The notes: generated by a model not told the origin, from the sequence alone. A DNA stretch of 64,000 nt from Paludibacteraceae bacterium (GCA_017447875.1 JAFSMP010000026.1:1-64000); one strand, 5' to 3'; counted from the stretch's first letter, positions 35,414 through 46,094 are shown. Translations and numbers: made by a program.

Positions 35414-36407
35414 TCAGCATGGTTACATCGACATGCGGGTAAGCGAAGGTGAAGCCTTGCGGCGGCAGTTCGGTATAGAAACGCTCCTGCAAAGCGAAGA
35501 AGACATCCCAGTAGTCCGCACCGCGCACCCATGCGCGCACGACGAAAGTGATGTCGTTCTCATTAAGCGACTTGAGCGCCACAAAGGGTGCAGGGATAGC
35601 ATCCATGCGGTAGTTGACAGTAGAGAGTTGGTAAGCGCTGATATTCAATTCTTTGTACAAAGCCGGCATGTCCGTGTCGGCTTGCAGTACCCGGGCGTCA
35701 CTGTTGAGGATCGCCAGGATAGCCGCCTTGCATGCCACCGCATCGACCCCATAGGAGACACTGACTAACCACTCAATACGACGGAGCGGACGACCGTTGA
35801 AATTATTGATGACGCCGTTAGAGAGCGCACCGTTCGGCAGGATCACTACCCTATTGTCGGGCGTGAGGATCTTCGTGGCGGTGATATTGACCTCCACCAC
35901 CTTACCCGTCGTGCCCATCGCTTCTATCAGATCGCCTGCCTTGAAAGGTTTGAACGCCAGTAACATCAGTCCTCCTGCGAAGTTCTGCACCGTGCCGGAC
36001 AGCGCCATACCGATAGCCAAACCTCCTGCAGCCAACAGTGCAGCCAACGAAGTTGTATCGATACCCAAAGTGCTGACACTCAGTACGACTAACAGCGTGA
36101 TGACGGAGATATTGATGAATGAGATGATGAACGAGGCGATCGTCGGTTCCGTCTTGCGACGGGTGAAACGGTGGTTGAGCAACGTACGTATCCACTTGAG
36201 CAGGAGAATGCCCACAATGAAAATCGCCAAAGCCGCCAGCACTTTGAGACCGAAAGCGATCATCGAATCTTTCGCCAGTTCCCAGAAGCCATGCGGATCT
36301 TCTTTGGCATAAGCAACCATCTGTCGTGCACCTGCACGTATCGAATCCTGACGCTGCTGGATCTGCTCAGCCGTCAGGGTTTGTAATAAAATAGCAGCAA
36401 TAGTCAT
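35406..36407 (-). CDS. Small-conductance mechanosensitive channel, MscS family
   Basis: A 333-residue inner-membrane channel that releases solutes on osmotic downshock. Three hydrophobic segments; the pore helix is LLAAGGLAIGMALSGTVQNF, followed by the MscS beta domain (GDLIEAMGTTGKVVEVNITA, PNGALSNGVINNF). Located in the fumarase operon, 3 bases after DUF4293 and overlapping rlmN by 4 bases. Confidence 0.93.
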   Translation of the reverse strand: MTIAAILLQTLTAEQIQQRQDSIRAGARQMVAYAKEDPHGFWELAKDSMIAFGLKVLAALAIFIVGILLLKWIRTLLNHRFTRRKTEPTIASFIISFINISVITLLVVLSVSTLGIDTTSLAALLAAGGLAIGMALSGTVQNFAGGLMLLAFKPFKAGDLIEAMGTTGKVVEVNITATKILTPDNRVVILPNGALSNGVINNFNGRPLRRIEWLVSVSYGVDAVACKAAILAILNSDARVLQADTDMPALYKELNISAYQLSTVNYRMDAIPAPFVALKSLNENDITFVVRAWVRGADYWDVFFALQERFYTELPPQGFTFAYPHVDVTMLNQ

Positions 36408-36410
36408 CGT

Positions 36411-36896
36411 TTATCGAATTCTATCGGCAGCACGCACGAGTGCCTCGTCTTTGAGGATGCGGCGCGTAGCCATAAGGGTTAATACAAAACATACGAGAGG
36501 GATAGCAGCCCATACATCGAGCGACCAGACGATATCCTCCATATACGCCTTCATCAGCCATACATAGATATACGCCACGCCGTACCAACCCAGGCAAAGC
36601 ATTGCCAGGAAGATATTCAGCCGTGCTTGCAGGATCCGTTTGCGGTAGAGGAAGATATCTATCAGCGCCAGAAGCGGAATCAGTGCTGTGGCGAGCGTCA
36701 AGCCCCAAAGACCTTGCAACGCAATAGGCGGACAATCGGTCTCCGACAGTTCGGTCAAGCCGATAGGGCTTAATTCCCAGATACGCAGCACTTCCGCACT
36801 CTCCGGAGAAACGAAGGACAGTACCGACTGAAAACACAATGCGATACCTAAGGCGACGATCGCCAGTAAATACAAGGTTTGAACGCGTTGAATCAT
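36411..36896 (-). CDS. DUF4293 membrane protein
   Basis: A 161-residue protein with four transmembrane segments. The start [11 protein letters not shown] and the end [17 protein letters not shown] are the conserved family borders. Function unknown. Its start overlaps the stop of the acyltransferase gene by 4 bases. Confidence 0.9.
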   Translation of the reverse strand: MIQRVQTLYLLAIVALGIALCFQSVLSFVSPESAEVLRIWELSPIGLTELSETDCPPIALQGLWGLTLATALIPLLALIDIFLYRKRILQARLNIFLAMLCLGWYGVAYIYVWLMKAYMEDIVWSLDVWAAIPLVCFVLTLMATRRILKDEALVRAADRIR

Positions 36897-37405
36897 AACA
36901 TGGCCTCCTCTAAACTGTTTACTTTATCTCCGTGCGCATTGACCCAGCCGATCTGACGGGCAGGGTTTCCGACCATGAGGGCATAGGGCGGTACATCTTT
37001 GGTGACAACCGAACCGGCTCCGATAAGACAGTACTCACCAAGCGTATGCCCGCAGACGATAGTCGCGTTCGCACCGACCGACGCACCGCGTTTGATGATG
37101 GTCTGGCGGTACTCATCTTTGCGAGAGACCGCTGCACGGGGGTTGATGACATTGGTGAAGACCATCGACGGACCGAGGAACACGTCATCTTCGCAACGCA
37201 CGCCGGTATAGACGGAGACATTGTTCTGGATCTTACAGTTACGCCCCAGCACCACGTCCGGCGAGATGACGACGTTCTGACCGATATTACAGTCTTCGCC
37301 GATGATGCAGTCTTTCATGATATGGCTGAAATGCCATATCTTGGTGCCTTTACCGATCTGGCACCCTTCGTCCACGTAGGACGACTCATGTACAAAATAT
37401 TCCAT
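36893..37405 (-). CDS. Left-handed beta-helix acyltransferase, WbpD/WlbB type
   Basis: A 170-residue hexapeptide-repeat N-acetyltransferase. It starts with [20 protein letters not shown] and has repeats [17 protein letters not shown] and [20 protein letters not shown]. The pattern [20 protein letters not shown] is typical of UDP-2-acetamido-3-amino-glucuronate N-acetyltransferases of O-antigen synthesis. No other O-antigen gene is adjacent, so the actual sugar is uncertain. Confidence 0.88.
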   Translation of the reverse strand: MEYFVHESSYVDEGCQIGKGTKIWHFSHIMKDCIIGEDCNIGQNVVISPDVVLGRNCKIQNNVSVYTGVRCEDDVFLGPSMVFTNVINPRAAVSRKDEYRQTIIKRGASVGANATIVCGHTLGEYCLIGAGSVVTKDVPPYALMVGNPARQIGWVNAHGDKVNSLEEAML

Positions 37406-38328
37406 TATTTGATAATTAGTTGACTATTGGTTTTAGCGGCTAAAATGCCGTATCCGTTCGATATATTGGTATAGACAGACACGGGTTCTTCGATACTCAT
37501 GCCTGACCCGTCGCTGTTCTGATTCATATAGGCAAGCAAGGATGCATAATAGCGTGTATAGGTTGCACTGCGTGCTTCGATATCCAGCACGATAGAGTCC
37601 AGATGAAAAGTCAGTTTTTCGCTATCGGCAGGGCATTCGAAGAACAGATGTACACGCGTATCGGGTGTATAATCGGAGTAGAAAAAGAGCCGTTCGCCTT
37701 TGTCGGCATACGCCATATAACTCTGATAGAGCAGGAAAAAACTATTGAGTGAAGAGAAGATCTGGTCTTTGGACTGCACTCTCGTTTGGATCAATGGACG
37801 CGAGACGGTATCACGGGTCCATGTGGTATAGAGCGTACCGTTGATACCGATACGACCGTTTTTATACGCATATTCCGGCAGGCGCAGGGTCACGTGATAA
37901 CCACCGGTTGTATCACGAGTCACAGACTCGAAGGTCGGTTCGCATGCCGGAACGATATACTCGGCCGCTTCGATAGTAGGGAAGTCCGGATGGGAGACCG
38001 TAAGATGCAGGGTGTCGCCTGCCGGCAGAGGAGCAGAGAGCGTCAGATGATGCACAAAGTCGACTACGGAATCACGCACGATACGGCATGCACCGGAAGA
38101 GGTGGTGAGTTCGATAGACAGTTTCGCCAGAGAAGCCGGATCGGTCTTGGTGTTATCCAGGAAGAACCGTGAGCGGTTGATATAACAGGTGAGCGAGTCG
38201 CTGCCTGCCTGCGGAAGTGCCTCGAGCACCAACACCGGTTCGGACTCGTCACCGGTATAGCGTAACTCCTGCTCGCAGGAAACGAGGAGCAGGAAGAAGA
38301 ATAACACTATGTACAGATATCGCTTCAC
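37405..38328 (-). CDS. DUF4249 outer-membrane lipoprotein
   Basis: A 307-residue lipoprotein (LLLVSC, Cys18) of the DUF4249 family, with [17 protein letters not shown] and later all-beta sequence. It starts with GTG, 3 bases after the receptor gene. DUF4249 proteins are regularly encoded next to TonB-dependent receptors and may act as their surface partner; the substrate is unknown. Confidence 0.88.
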   Translation of the reverse strand: MKRYLYIVLFFFLLLVSCEQELRYTGDESEPVLVLEALPQAGSDSLTCYINRSRFFLDNTKTDPASLAKLSIELTTSSGACRIVRDSVVDFVHHLTLSAPLPAGDTLHLTVSHPDFPTIEAAEYIVPACEPTFESVTRDTTGGYHVTLRLPEYAYKNGRIGINGTLYTTWTRDTVSRPLIQTRVQSKDQIFSSLNSFFLLYQSYMAYADKGERLFFYSDYTPDTRVHLFFECPADSEKLTFHLDSIVLDIEARSATYTRYYASLLAYMNQNSDGSGMSIEEPVSVYTNISNGYGILAAKTNSQLIIK

Positions 38329-38331
38329 GGG

Positions 38332-40770
38332 TCAGAACTTAAACGTATAACTCAAACTGGGCAGTATCGGCAGCAGGCTGAACTGGTATAACTTGCCGTC
38401 TTTGGGGTACACCAAAAACGGATTCATATGGCAATAGACATTATAGATGGACACATTGAGCGCATGATCCCAATCCGCATGTTTCTTATCGGGCAGATGG
38501 CAGGTCGTACCTATATCCAGACGATGGTAGTCCGGCATCTTGAAGTTATTACGTTCCGTGACGTAACGCACTTCTTGCAAGTTCGGTTGCTGGGCATGGG
38601 ACATCTCACTGTAGAGCCAGGTGTCGTATTTCTGCAAGGCAAGCGTTCCGCGTGTACCGGTTCCATAGACAAAGGTAGCGGCCACCTCCCATTGTTTGTT
38701 GATATGATATTGCAGCGTGACACTCAGGTCGTGTTCGCGGTCGTACTTAGCGTGGTAGGGTTTACCACCATTGATCTCTTGTCCGGGTCGGTCAAACTGC
38801 CGCATGGTGCGACTCCAGGTGTACCCTATCCATCCCGTCACCGGTCCGACCGTGCGTTTGGCAAGGAACTGTACCCCGTAACTCCAGCCGTCACCGATGC
38901 AAACAAGGTTCTGCCAGTTCTTCGTGCTCATGTACGACGCCCCGTCTTTGTATTCGAGCAGGTTGAGCATGCGTTTGTAATAGCCTTCGACGGACAGTTC
39001 TACCTGGTTGCAGATGTTATAGGTGATACCCGCTGCTACTTGCATCGAACGCATTGGGGGGATCTTCGCCGTCACCGGTACCCAGAGGTCGGTAGGCAGA
39101 GACACCGAACTATTGGAGAGCATATGTACGTATTGCGACATATAGGCATAACTCATCTTGATCGCTACATCTTTATGCGGCAGGAAACGAAGCCCTACAC
39201 GAGGTTCGAACGAGTAATAGGTCTTGCCGCCCGTATGGAAGAGCGCCGCATGCAGTCCGGCATTGATGCGGAACCAGGAACAAGGCGTGTACGTGTCTTC
39301 GATATAGACTCCTGCCTCGTGCGTATAGACCGTTCCTCCGACAGAGATGGTGGTATCCAGTTGTGCCTGAATGGTATCGGTGTTGGCATTGATATAGTAA
39401 TGTCCCACTTGCGGATGGAAAGTATGCCATATATACCGCGCACCGAAATGCACCTCATGCTGCGTATTCGGTCGCCATTCATAATGGGTCTGCGCCATCA
39501 GATCCAGGATATACGAGTTATACCCCATCTCCAGACTCGTCTCACCCGCATTGGTGTATGAGTTCCACTCCTGCCCTGCGGACAACTTGTATTTATACCG
39601 CGTGCAACTGACCTGCGTCGTGCTATAGAGGCGTCCGTTAAAGCGATGTTCGTAATTGATGGCACCGACGATATTGCCCCAGTTGTACCGCATGCGGAAC
39701 GTAGTGGGGGTATTTGTATCTCCCGAATACTTATCCCAGATACGATTATAGACCACATCATCGCCCATATAGAACGATGCACTCAGTTTGTCGTTCGCCG
39801 AGAAGGTATGGGTCAGTTTGGCATTGATGTCATAGAAATAATAGCCACCCGTGGACAAAGAGTCTCCATTGGACTTAAGGGAAGAGAGCAGTGCCGTTGC
39901 CGGGATGGCGACTAAGTCATAGAGCGTGCGGCGTGCAGAGATGATGAAGGTGGTCTTGGCTTTGACGGTCTCTTTGTTGCGGAACCGTCTCCATTCGTCT
40001 TTATGCCAGTATATCGGTCCTTCCAGACTCAGTTTGGTAGCAATCAACCCAACCGTGAGGTTACCGTGAAAACCGTATGCGTCACCGTCTTTCTGCCGCA
40101 CATCAATGATCGACGACAGCCTTCCTCCGTACCGGGCCGGAAAATTGCCTTCGTAGAGCGTGACATTCTTCACCGCATCCGCATTGAAGATCGAGAAGAA
40201 ACCGAGCATATGGTTCACCGAATAAAGCGGTACACCGTCCAAGAGGATCAGGTTCTCATCGGGTCCGCCTCCCCGCACGTATAAGCCGGCTGCTCCTTCG
40301 GAACCGGACTGCACACCGGGTAGCAGTTGGATGGCTTTGAGCACATCCACTTCTCCTCCGATAGCCGGTATCCCTTTGATCTGCGACACCGGTACATCGA
40401 CCGCCGACATCTGCACGGAGTGCGTACCGGAGACCGAATGCGTTCCTTCCACTACCACTTCTTCCAGTTCAGTTACGGACTTCATCGGCAGTTCGACGAG
40501 GGTGTCTGCAGACAGCCTCAGCATAGGAGTCGTCGGTGCTTCGTACCCCACATAACCGGCTTGCAAGCAGACAGTGTCCGCAGGCAGAGTCAACGAATAG
40601 AAGCCATGCACATTCGTTACGGTACCTACGCCGGAACGAAGCTCCATGACGGTTGCTCCGATAAGTCGCTCGCCGGTCTGCGCATCAAGGACATAGCCGC
40701 TGACCGTAGGGGTCTTCGCCCAAGTCATCAACGGCAGTATGGATGCTATCAGACCCACGAGACATCTCAT
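38332..40770 (-). CDS. TonB-dependent receptor with CarboxypepD_reg-like domain
   Basis: An 812-residue outer-membrane transporter. After the signal peptide (to about residue 18) comes a carboxypeptidase-regulatory-like domain (VSGYVLDAQTGERLIGATVM), a plug with AGLYVRGGGPDENLILLDGV, and a beta barrel that ends with the aromatic strand SLSYTFKF. It forms a two-gene unit with DUF4249 inside a housekeeping operon. Substrate unknown. Confidence 0.93.
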   Translation of the reverse strand: MRCLVGLIASILPLMTWAKTPTVSGYVLDAQTGERLIGATVMELRSGVGTVTNVHGFYSLTLPADTVCLQAGYVGYEAPTTPMLRLSADTLVELPMKSVTELEEVVVEGTHSVSGTHSVQMSAVDVPVSQIKGIPAIGGEVDVLKAIQLLPGVQSGSEGAAGLYVRGGGPDENLILLDGVPLYSVNHMLGFFSIFNADAVKNVTLYEGNFPARYGGRLSSIIDVRQKDGDAYGFHGNLTVGLIATKLSLEGPIYWHKDEWRRFRNKETVKAKTTFIISARRTLYDLVAIPATALLSSLKSNGDSLSTGGYYFYDINAKLTHTFSANDKLSASFYMGDDVVYNRIWDKYSGDTNTPTTFRMRYNWGNIVGAINYEHRFNGRLYSTTQVSCTRYKYKLSAGQEWNSYTNAGETSLEMGYNSYILDLMAQTHYEWRPNTQHEVHFGARYIWHTFHPQVGHYYINANTDTIQAQLDTTISVGGTVYTHEAGVYIEDTYTPCSWFRINAGLHAALFHTGGKTYYSFEPRVGLRFLPHKDVAIKMSYAYMSQYVHMLSNSSVSLPTDLWVPVTAKIPPMRSMQVAAGITYNICNQVELSVEGYYKRMLNLLEYKDGASYMSTKNWQNLVCIGDGWSYGVQFLAKRTVGPVTGWIGYTWSRTMRQFDRPGQEINGGKPYHAKYDREHDLSVTLQYHINKQWEVAATFVYGTGTRGTLALQKYDTWLYSEMSHAQQPNLQEVRYVTERNNFKMPDYHRLDIGTTCHLPDKKHADWDHALNVSIYNVYCHMNPFLVYPKDGKLYQFSLLPILPSLSYTFKF

Positions 40771-40773
40771 AGT

Positions 40774-42198
40774 TTAGAAGAATAGACGGATGATATCATT
40801 TCCGTTCGCCAGTATCAGTAAGCCGATGAGGATCCACCATCCGAAGTTATTCGCTTTCTCCAGGAACTTATCGCTGGGTTTGCGACGGGTGATCATCTCC
40901 ACAAGGATGAAGAGGATATATCCGCCGTCCAGTGCCGGGATCGGCAGGAAGTTCATGAAGGCAAGGATGATATTAAGGATCGCGGTCATATTCCAGAACG
41001 CTGCCCAGCTCCATACAGCGGGGAACATGCTGCCTATCGCATAGAAACCACCGACGGATTGTGCTCCTTCTTTGGTGAAGACCAGACGGAACTGCTTCAC
41101 GTAACCCGCCAGATAGGACCATCCGTACCGGATTCCTGCCGGTATAGCCCGGAAGAAGGAATAGGAGGTATGCTCATAGGTGAACGGTATCTGCGCCTGC
41201 ACACCTAGCTTACACTCGTCGCCCAAGAAGACCTGAACGGTCATGGGTTCACCTTGACGGTAAAAGTCGATTGCCACCGAGTCACAAGGATGATGCTGCA
41301 GTTCTTGCGTCAATAAGGTATAACAGGGTGTCGCTACCCCTCCTACGGCCACGATGCTGTCGCCAGCCTGAAGGCCGGCATAGGAAGCGGCGTATCCGGG
41401 ATGAACCGTATCGATGACAGAGGGTATCCATTCGGTGATGAACACATAGCGTTGTTTCTTATAACTCCTGTCTTCCCGTGCCTTCTCTCGTTCCACACGA
41501 TCATACGCGTTCTGGAAAGCCAGGAACCGCGTACCAAGATCTTCGGACATCGTCAGTGCCACCGTATCGGTGCCACGCAGTACGACTACATCGCGTTTGC
41601 CTTCGATGATGATTGCTTGCATCACATCGCCCAGCACTTCGGGTTCCACGCCGTCAATAGAAAGGATCTTATCTTGCTGCTCAAATCCTTCGTCCAACAA
41701 GAACTGCGAGTAATAAAGACCGTCGGGCACATTACGCAAAGGCAGTTTATCCGTACCGTAATGCCACATCAGGGCGGAGAAGATCACCAGTGCTCCGATG
41801 AAGTTCATCAATATACCACCGATGATGATGAAGAAACGTTGCCAAGCCGGCTTGGAACGGTATTCCCATTCTTGGGGCTCGGAAGCCAGGTCTTCGGTCG
41901 AGTGCGTCTCATCCACCATTCCGGAGATGGCGCAGTACCCTCCTAAGGGTAACCAACCCAATCCCCACTCCGTCGATTCGGGATGCTTGTCCCACTCTTC
42001 GTCATCATTCGGAGCAAAGAACTTGACATGCCATTTGCCGTCAAACTTCTTCAGACGAACCAGACTGATCTTGGGGTTGAAGAGCATGTAGAATTTCTCC
42101 ACGCGTACGTTGAACAGACGCGCGAACATAAAATGTCCCAACTCGTGGATGAACACGATGAATAAAAACGCTAAAAGAAATTGTATTGCTTGAATCAT
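40774..42198 (-). CDS. rseP: Site-2 protease RseP
   Basis: A 474-residue intramembrane zinc metalloprotease. The HExxH motif is in FIVFIHELGHFMFARLFNVR, and the second metal-ligand motif is near the C-terminus (LPIPALDGGYILF). PDZ-like regions lie between (VHPGYAASYAGLQAGDSIVA). It follows dxr by 4 bases, the classic dxr-rseP arrangement. Confidence 0.95.
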   Translation of the reverse strand: MIQAIQFLLAFLFIVFIHELGHFMFARLFNVRVEKFYMLFNPKISLVRLKKFDGKWHVKFFAPNDDEEWDKHPESTEWGLGWLPLGGYCAISGMVDETHSTEDLASEPQEWEYRSKPAWQRFFIIIGGILMNFIGALVIFSALMWHYGTDKLPLRNVPDGLYYSQFLLDEGFEQQDKILSIDGVEPEVLGDVMQAIIIEGKRDVVVLRGTDTVALTMSEDLGTRFLAFQNAYDRVEREKAREDRSYKKQRYVFITEWIPSVIDTVHPGYAASYAGLQAGDSIVAVGGVATPCYTLLTQELQHHPCDSVAIDFYRQGEPMTVQVFLGDECKLGVQAQIPFTYEHTSYSFFRAIPAGIRYGWSYLAGYVKQFRLVFTKEGAQSVGGFYAIGSMFPAVWSWAAFWNMTAILNIILAFMNFLPIPALDGGYILFILVEMITRRKPSDKFLEKANNFGWWILIGLLILANGNDIIRLFF

Positions 42199-42233
42199 CT
42201 CTTTAAATTTTCAACTTTAAACATTCAACTGCG
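42197..42233. repeat. GTTGAATGTTTAAAG repeat at the dxr-rseP junction
   Basis: On the minus strand GTTGAATGTTTAAAGTTGAA plus AATTTAAAG encodes the last residues of Dxr (CLKLKI) and the short gap. Same family as 29267-29293. Confidence 0.55.
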
Positions 42234-43363
42234 ATTTGGCGAGCGGCCGAATCGCTCTCAACATAGTCTTCATAGGTAGGTTTGGCAATGAAGTCCGCTT
42301 TGTCCATCGTCTTGGCGATGATGTCGCTCATCTGCAGGAATCCACAACGTCCCTCACGGAAGGCGAGATTCACCACTTCGTTAGCCGCATTGAGCACACA
42401 AGGCATGTTTCCTCCGCGACGCATCGCTTCATAGGCGAGACCCAAGTTAGGAAAACGCGCCAGGTCGGGTTCTTCGAAAGTCAGATCCTTGAGCTTTAGT
42501 AGGTCGGCTCGGGGAAAATCACTCGCGAGACGTTCCGGGAACGAGAGCGCATACTGGATCGGCAACCGCATGTCGGGTGCTCCGAGTTGTGCCTTGATGG
42601 CACCATCGGTGAACTGTACAGCGGAGTGGACGATAGACTGCGGGTGAACGAGTACTTGAATCTTCTCCACCGGTACGCCGAAGAGCCATTTGGCTTCGAT
42701 CACCTCAAAACCCTTGTTCATCATAGAGGCGGAATCGATGGTGATCTTCGCTCCCATATCCCAGTTGGGATGCTTGAGGGCATCCGCCGCGGTGACCGTC
42801 TGCATCTGTTCGAGGCTGAACGTACGGAAGGGTCCACCGCTTGCCGTCAGTAAGATCTTCTCTATCTCACTGCGGTCTTCGCCTACGAGCGATTGGAAGA
42901 TCGCACTATGCTCGCTGTCCACCGGAAGGATCGGCGTATGGTACTGCTGCGCCAGTTCGCAGATGATTTCTCCGGCTACAACGAGCGTCTCTTTGTTTGC
43001 AAGGGCGATGGTCTTACCTGCTTTGATAGCTTCTATCGTCGGTCGAAGACCTGCATAGCCTACCATAGCTGCTATGACAATGTCGATAGACGGCATCATC
43101 ACCACTTCGGCAATCGCATCGGGTCCTGCCCATACTTTGCAGTGGAGGGCAGATAGCTTTGCTTTTAAAGGTTCATAGAGACTCTCATCGGCGATGCAGA
43201 CCACCTCCGGATGAAACTCCATAGCTTGCTCCACCAGTTTATCGACACTGCGGTTCGCACAGATAGCATAGACGCTGTATCGGTCCGGATAAGCCCGCAC
43301 CACATCCAGCGTCTGCGTTCCTATCGATCCCGTCGAACCTAATATACAAAGTTGCTTCACCAT
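42203..43363 (-). CDS. dxr: 1-deoxy-D-xylulose 5-phosphate reductoisomerase
   Basis: A 386-residue enzyme of the non-mevalonate isoprenoid pathway, making MEP with NADPH. It shows LGSTGSIGTQTLDVV (NADPH site), ALANKETLVVAGE, PVDSEHSAIFQSL and MNKGFEVIEAKWLF. Length is normal. It overlaps the preceding M23-like gene by 7 bases. Confidence 0.97.
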   Translation of the reverse strand: MVKQLCILGSTGSIGTQTLDVVRAYPDRYSVYAICANRSVDKLVEQAMEFHPEVVCIADESLYEPLKAKLSALHCKVWAGPDAIAEVVMMPSIDIVIAAMVGYAGLRPTIEAIKAGKTIALANKETLVVAGEIICELAQQYHTPILPVDSEHSAIFQSLVGEDRSEIEKILLTASGGPFRTFSLEQMQTVTAADALKHPNWDMGAKITIDSASMMNKGFEVIEAKWLFGVPVEKIQVLVHPQSIVHSAVQFTDGAIKAQLGAPDMRLPIQYALSFPERLASDFPRADLLKLKDLTFEEPDLARFPNLGLAYEAMRRGGNMPCVLNAANEVVNLAFREGRCGFLQMSDIIAKTMDKADFIAKPTYEDYVESDSAARQIAVECLKLKI

Positions 43364-44169
43364 ACGATTACTTCTGCAGGGTTAACGAACTGACCGGCCT
43401 CCCATAGTTCCAGTTCCAGATCTTTGCTGCCGTCCATCACAGCTATTGCTTCTCCCGCTTCGACCTGTGCGCCTTGCGCCTTGATGGGTTTGGCCACATG
43501 CCGGTACACACTCATGTACAGGGTATGCTGGATAGCGATGGTGAAGGTGTTATCCTCCATCCGTTCGACGAGCACGACATGTCCGCGAAGGACAGATAAG
43601 ACCTGTTCGTTCTTAGGCGTACGCACCGCGATGCTGTATAGATTCGCTTCGGGATTCGCTTCACGGATGATCGATCCGCGCACCGGTCGGAACAGTTGCG
43701 GTACAGAGCGGTTGGAGAGATTATCGAAGAGCATCAAGCGGTCCCGTTCTTTCTGTTCATACTGCGCTTTGAACGCTTCGGTTGCTTCATTACGTTGCTG
43801 CTCCAGGATCTGCGCCCGTTCCACCCGTTGCAGCGAGTCCAGACTCTGCACGCTATCCGTCTGGATGTCACCTGCCGTAAGCAGTTTGATCACATCGAGG
43901 TACTGACGTTGCATGGTCAGGTCGGCTTGTAACGAATCGACCCGTGCGGACTCCTGGATCAGTTGCTGACGCAAACTGGCACTGTATCCGGGCAGGATAT
44001 TTCGTACCGGCGTATAGACAATAAGGGCAGAGAGCAAGACAATGAGCAGGATGAACGAGACGGTCATGAAACCGATAGCACCCACCACACTCACACGAAA
44101 GTGAAACACCTCGCGCAGTGTCGTGTCATCCAGCATCGCCAAACGATATTTTCTTCGCTTATTTGCCAT
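43357..44169 (-). CDS. M23-type peptidase-like membrane protein, probably degenerate
   Basis: A 270-residue protein with one N-terminal transmembrane helix (GFMTVSFILLIVLLSALIVY), a coiled coil at about 80-150 and a C-terminal LytM/M23-like barrel (RPVRGSIIREA, NTFTIAIQHTLYMSVYRHVA, AVMDGSKDLELELWEAGQFV, NPAEVIVW). The zinc ligands HxxxD and HxH of active M23 peptidases are not kept (YSIAV, LELEL), so it may activate cell-wall amidases like EnvC/NlpD rather than cut. I chose ATG 44169 (MANKRRK), which overlaps the fumarase stop by one base. Confidence 0.8.
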   Translation of the reverse strand: MANKRRKYRLAMLDDTTLREVFHFRVSVVGAIGFMTVSFILLIVLLSALIVYTPVRNILPGYSASLRQQLIQESARVDSLQADLTMQRQYLDVIKLLTAGDIQTDSVQSLDSLQRVERAQILEQQRNEATEAFKAQYEQKERDRLMLFDNLSNRSVPQLFRPVRGSIIREANPEANLYSIAVRTPKNEQVLSVLRGHVVLVERMEDNTFTIAIQHTLYMSVYRHVAKPIKAQGAQVEAGEAIAVMDGSKDLELELWEAGQFVNPAEVIVW

Positions 44170-45809
44170 TAGAGGATGGTGCAACCGCTACACGGTTTTA
44201 ACTGTTTGAAGAAGTCATTACCCTTGTCATCTACGAGGATGAAAGCCGGGAAGTTCTCCACTTCGATCTTCCAGATAGCCTCCATACCGAGTTCGGGATA
44301 CTCCACACACTCGATGGACTTGATATTGTTCTGCGCCAGGATAGCAGCCGGACCTCCGATCGAACCGAGGTAGAATCCGCCGTGTTTCTGGCATGCATTG
44401 GTGACGTCGATGGAGCGGTTACCCTTCGCGAGCATGATCATCGAACCGCCGTGATCCTGGAACTCATCTACGTACGGATCCATACGACCGGCAGTCGTCG
44501 GCCCCATCGAACCGCAAGCCATACCGGCAGGAGTCTTCGCCGGACCGGCATAGTAGATCGGATGGTTCTTAAGGTATTCGGGCATCGGTTCACCTGCATC
44601 CAGACGCGCTTTGATCTTCGCGTGCGCGATGTCACGGCCTACGATGATTGTGCCGTTAAGACTCAGACGCGTACCGATGGGGTATTTGGTAAGGATAGCG
44701 CAAACATCTTTCATCGGTTGGTTAAGGTCGATACGTACTGCATCGCCTTCGCCGGCCTGACGCAGTTCGGCAGGAATGAGAGAAGCGGGGTTGTTATCGA
44801 GTTTCTCGATCCATATACCGTCTTTGTTGATCTTACACTTGATGTTACGGTCAGCCGAGCAAGAAACACCCAAACCGATCGGGCACGAAGCACCGTGACG
44901 CGGCAGACGAACGACACGCACGTCATGCGCCATGTATTTACCGCCGAACTGTGCACCGAGACCGATCTTGTACGCCTCTTGCAGCAACTGTTTCTCCAGT
45001 TCGATATCGCGGAATGCACGACCGGTCTCATCGCCGGTAGTGGGCAGACTGTCATAGTAATGCGTCGAAGCGAGTTTGACCGTCAGCAGGTTCTTCTCTG
45101 CACTTGTACCACCGATCACAATCGCGATATGATACGGCGGGCAGGCGGCTGTACCGAGAGATTTCATCTTCTCCACGAGGAACGGAATCAGCGTACCCGG
45201 ATTCTGGATACGGGCCTTGGTCTCTTGGTAGAGATAGGTCTTGTTGGCGGATCCACCACCCTTGGTGACGCACAGGAAACGGTACTCCGCTCCTTCGGTT
45301 GCCTCCAGGTCGATCTGTGCCGGCAGGTTACATTTGGTATTCACCTCATCGTACATGTTGAGCGGAGCGTTCTGGCTATAACGCAGGTTGCACTCGGTAT
45401 AGGTATTGAAGACACCCTTGCTCAGCGCCTCTTCATCACAGAAACCGGTCCATACTTCCTGTCCTTTCTCACCATGGATGATGGCGGTACCGGTATCCTG
45501 ACAGAGCGGTAACTGTCCTTTGCAAGCTACTTCGGCATTGCGCAGGAAAGTGAGGGCTACGTATTTGTCGTTAGCAGAAGCCTCGGGATCACGCAGGATC
45601 TTAGCCACCTGCTCATTGTGACTACGACGCAGCATGAAACTCACGTCATGGAAAGCCTGCTGCGCCATGAGGGTTAATGCCTCGGGAGCCACCTTCAGAA
45701 TCTCATGTCCTTCAAACTCACTGACCGACACATAGTCCTTGGTCAGCAGATAATACTCCGTCTCGTCCTTGCCGAGTTGGAACATCGGTGCATACTTAAA
45801 ATTTGCCAT
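44169..45809 (-). CDS. Fumarate hydratase, class I (iron-sulfur)
   Basis: A 546-residue [4Fe-4S] hydratase that interconverts fumarate and malate. Cluster Cys candidates: [25 protein letters not shown] and the late [15 protein letters not shown]. The C-terminal half is the beta domain. The end reads KPCSGCTIL. Length and order are normal. First gene of a ten-gene operon down to rlmN with gaps of at most 4 bases or small overlaps; promoter at 45849-45880. With the dicarboxylate carrier it fits a reductive TCA branch to succinate. Confidence 0.96.
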   Translation of the reverse strand: MANFKYAPMFQLGKDETEYYLLTKDYVSVSEFEGHEILKVAPEALTLMAQQAFHDVSFMLRRSHNEQVAKILRDPEASANDKYVALTFLRNAEVACKGQLPLCQDTGTAIIHGEKGQEVWTGFCDEEALSKGVFNTYTECNLRYSQNAPLNMYDEVNTKCNLPAQIDLEATEGAEYRFLCVTKGGGSANKTYLYQETKARIQNPGTLIPFLVEKMKSLGTAACPPYHIAIVIGGTSAEKNLLTVKLASTHYYDSLPTTGDETGRAFRDIELEKQLLQEAYKIGLGAQFGGKYMAHDVRVVRLPRHGASCPIGLGVSCSADRNIKCKINKDGIWIEKLDNNPASLIPAELRQAGEGDAVRIDLNQPMKDVCAILTKYPIGTRLSLNGTIIVGRDIAHAKIKARLDAGEPMPEYLKNHPIYYAGPAKTPAGMACGSMGPTTAGRMDPYVDEFQDHGGSMIMLAKGNRSIDVTNACQKHGGFYLGSIGGPAAILAQNNIKSIECVEYPELGMEAIWKIEVENFPAFILVDDKGNDFFKQLKPCSGCTIL

Positions 45810-45848
45810 ATATTTGTGTAATTTTTATGTTTCACATAAAATGCGCTG

Positions 45849-45880
45849 CAAAATTACAAAAAAAATTGCATATATGCAAA
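45849..45880 (-). promoter_or_regulatory. Promoter of the fumarase-rlmN operon
   Basis: The minus strand has -33 TTTG (45877-45880) within the palindrome TTTGCATATATGCAA and -7 TAATTTTG (45849-45856), spacer 20 nt. Confidence 0.8.
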
Positions 45881-45891
45881 TAAATAAGAAA

Positions 45892-45922
45892 AAAAACAAA
45901 AAAAAGACACCCGAAAGTGTCT
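45892..45922 (-). terminator. Terminator of tRNA-Lys
   Basis: Arms AGACAC (45905-45910) and GTGTCT (45917-45922) with loop CCGAAA. On the minus strand the stem is followed by a run of T. Confidence 0.8.
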
Positions 45923-45923
45923 T

Positions 45924-45999
45924 TGGTGTCCCCCGAGAGGCTCGAACTCTCGACCCACTGATTAAGAGTCAGTTGCTCTACCAACTGAGCTAGGGAGAC
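45924..45999 (-). tRNA. tRNA-Lys (CTT)
   Basis: A 76-nt cloverleaf on the minus strand. Acceptor GTCTCCC pairs with GGGGGAC (one mismatch or wobble); D arm AGCTCAGTTGGTAGAGCA; anticodon stem ACTGA/TCAGT with loop CTCTTAA, anticodon CTT; T arm GAGAGTTCGAGCCTCTC. The CCA end is encoded. It has its own promoter and terminator. Confidence 0.95.
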
Positions 46000-46021
46000 G
46001 TCCTTTTTTCAAAAGCGGGTG

Positions 46022-46053
46022 CAAAGGTACTGCTTTTTTTTGACATGACCAAA
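46022..46053 (-). promoter_or_regulatory. Promoter of tRNA-Lys
   Basis: The minus strand has -33 TTTG (46050-46053) and -7 TACCTTTG (46022-46029), spacer 20 nt. The 39 bp at 46021-46059 are identical to 49747-49785 in front of rpmB. Confidence 0.85.
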
Positions 46054-46094
46054 TTTTTTTGCAAAAAAATGCATTTTTGGTATCATTTTTTTGA

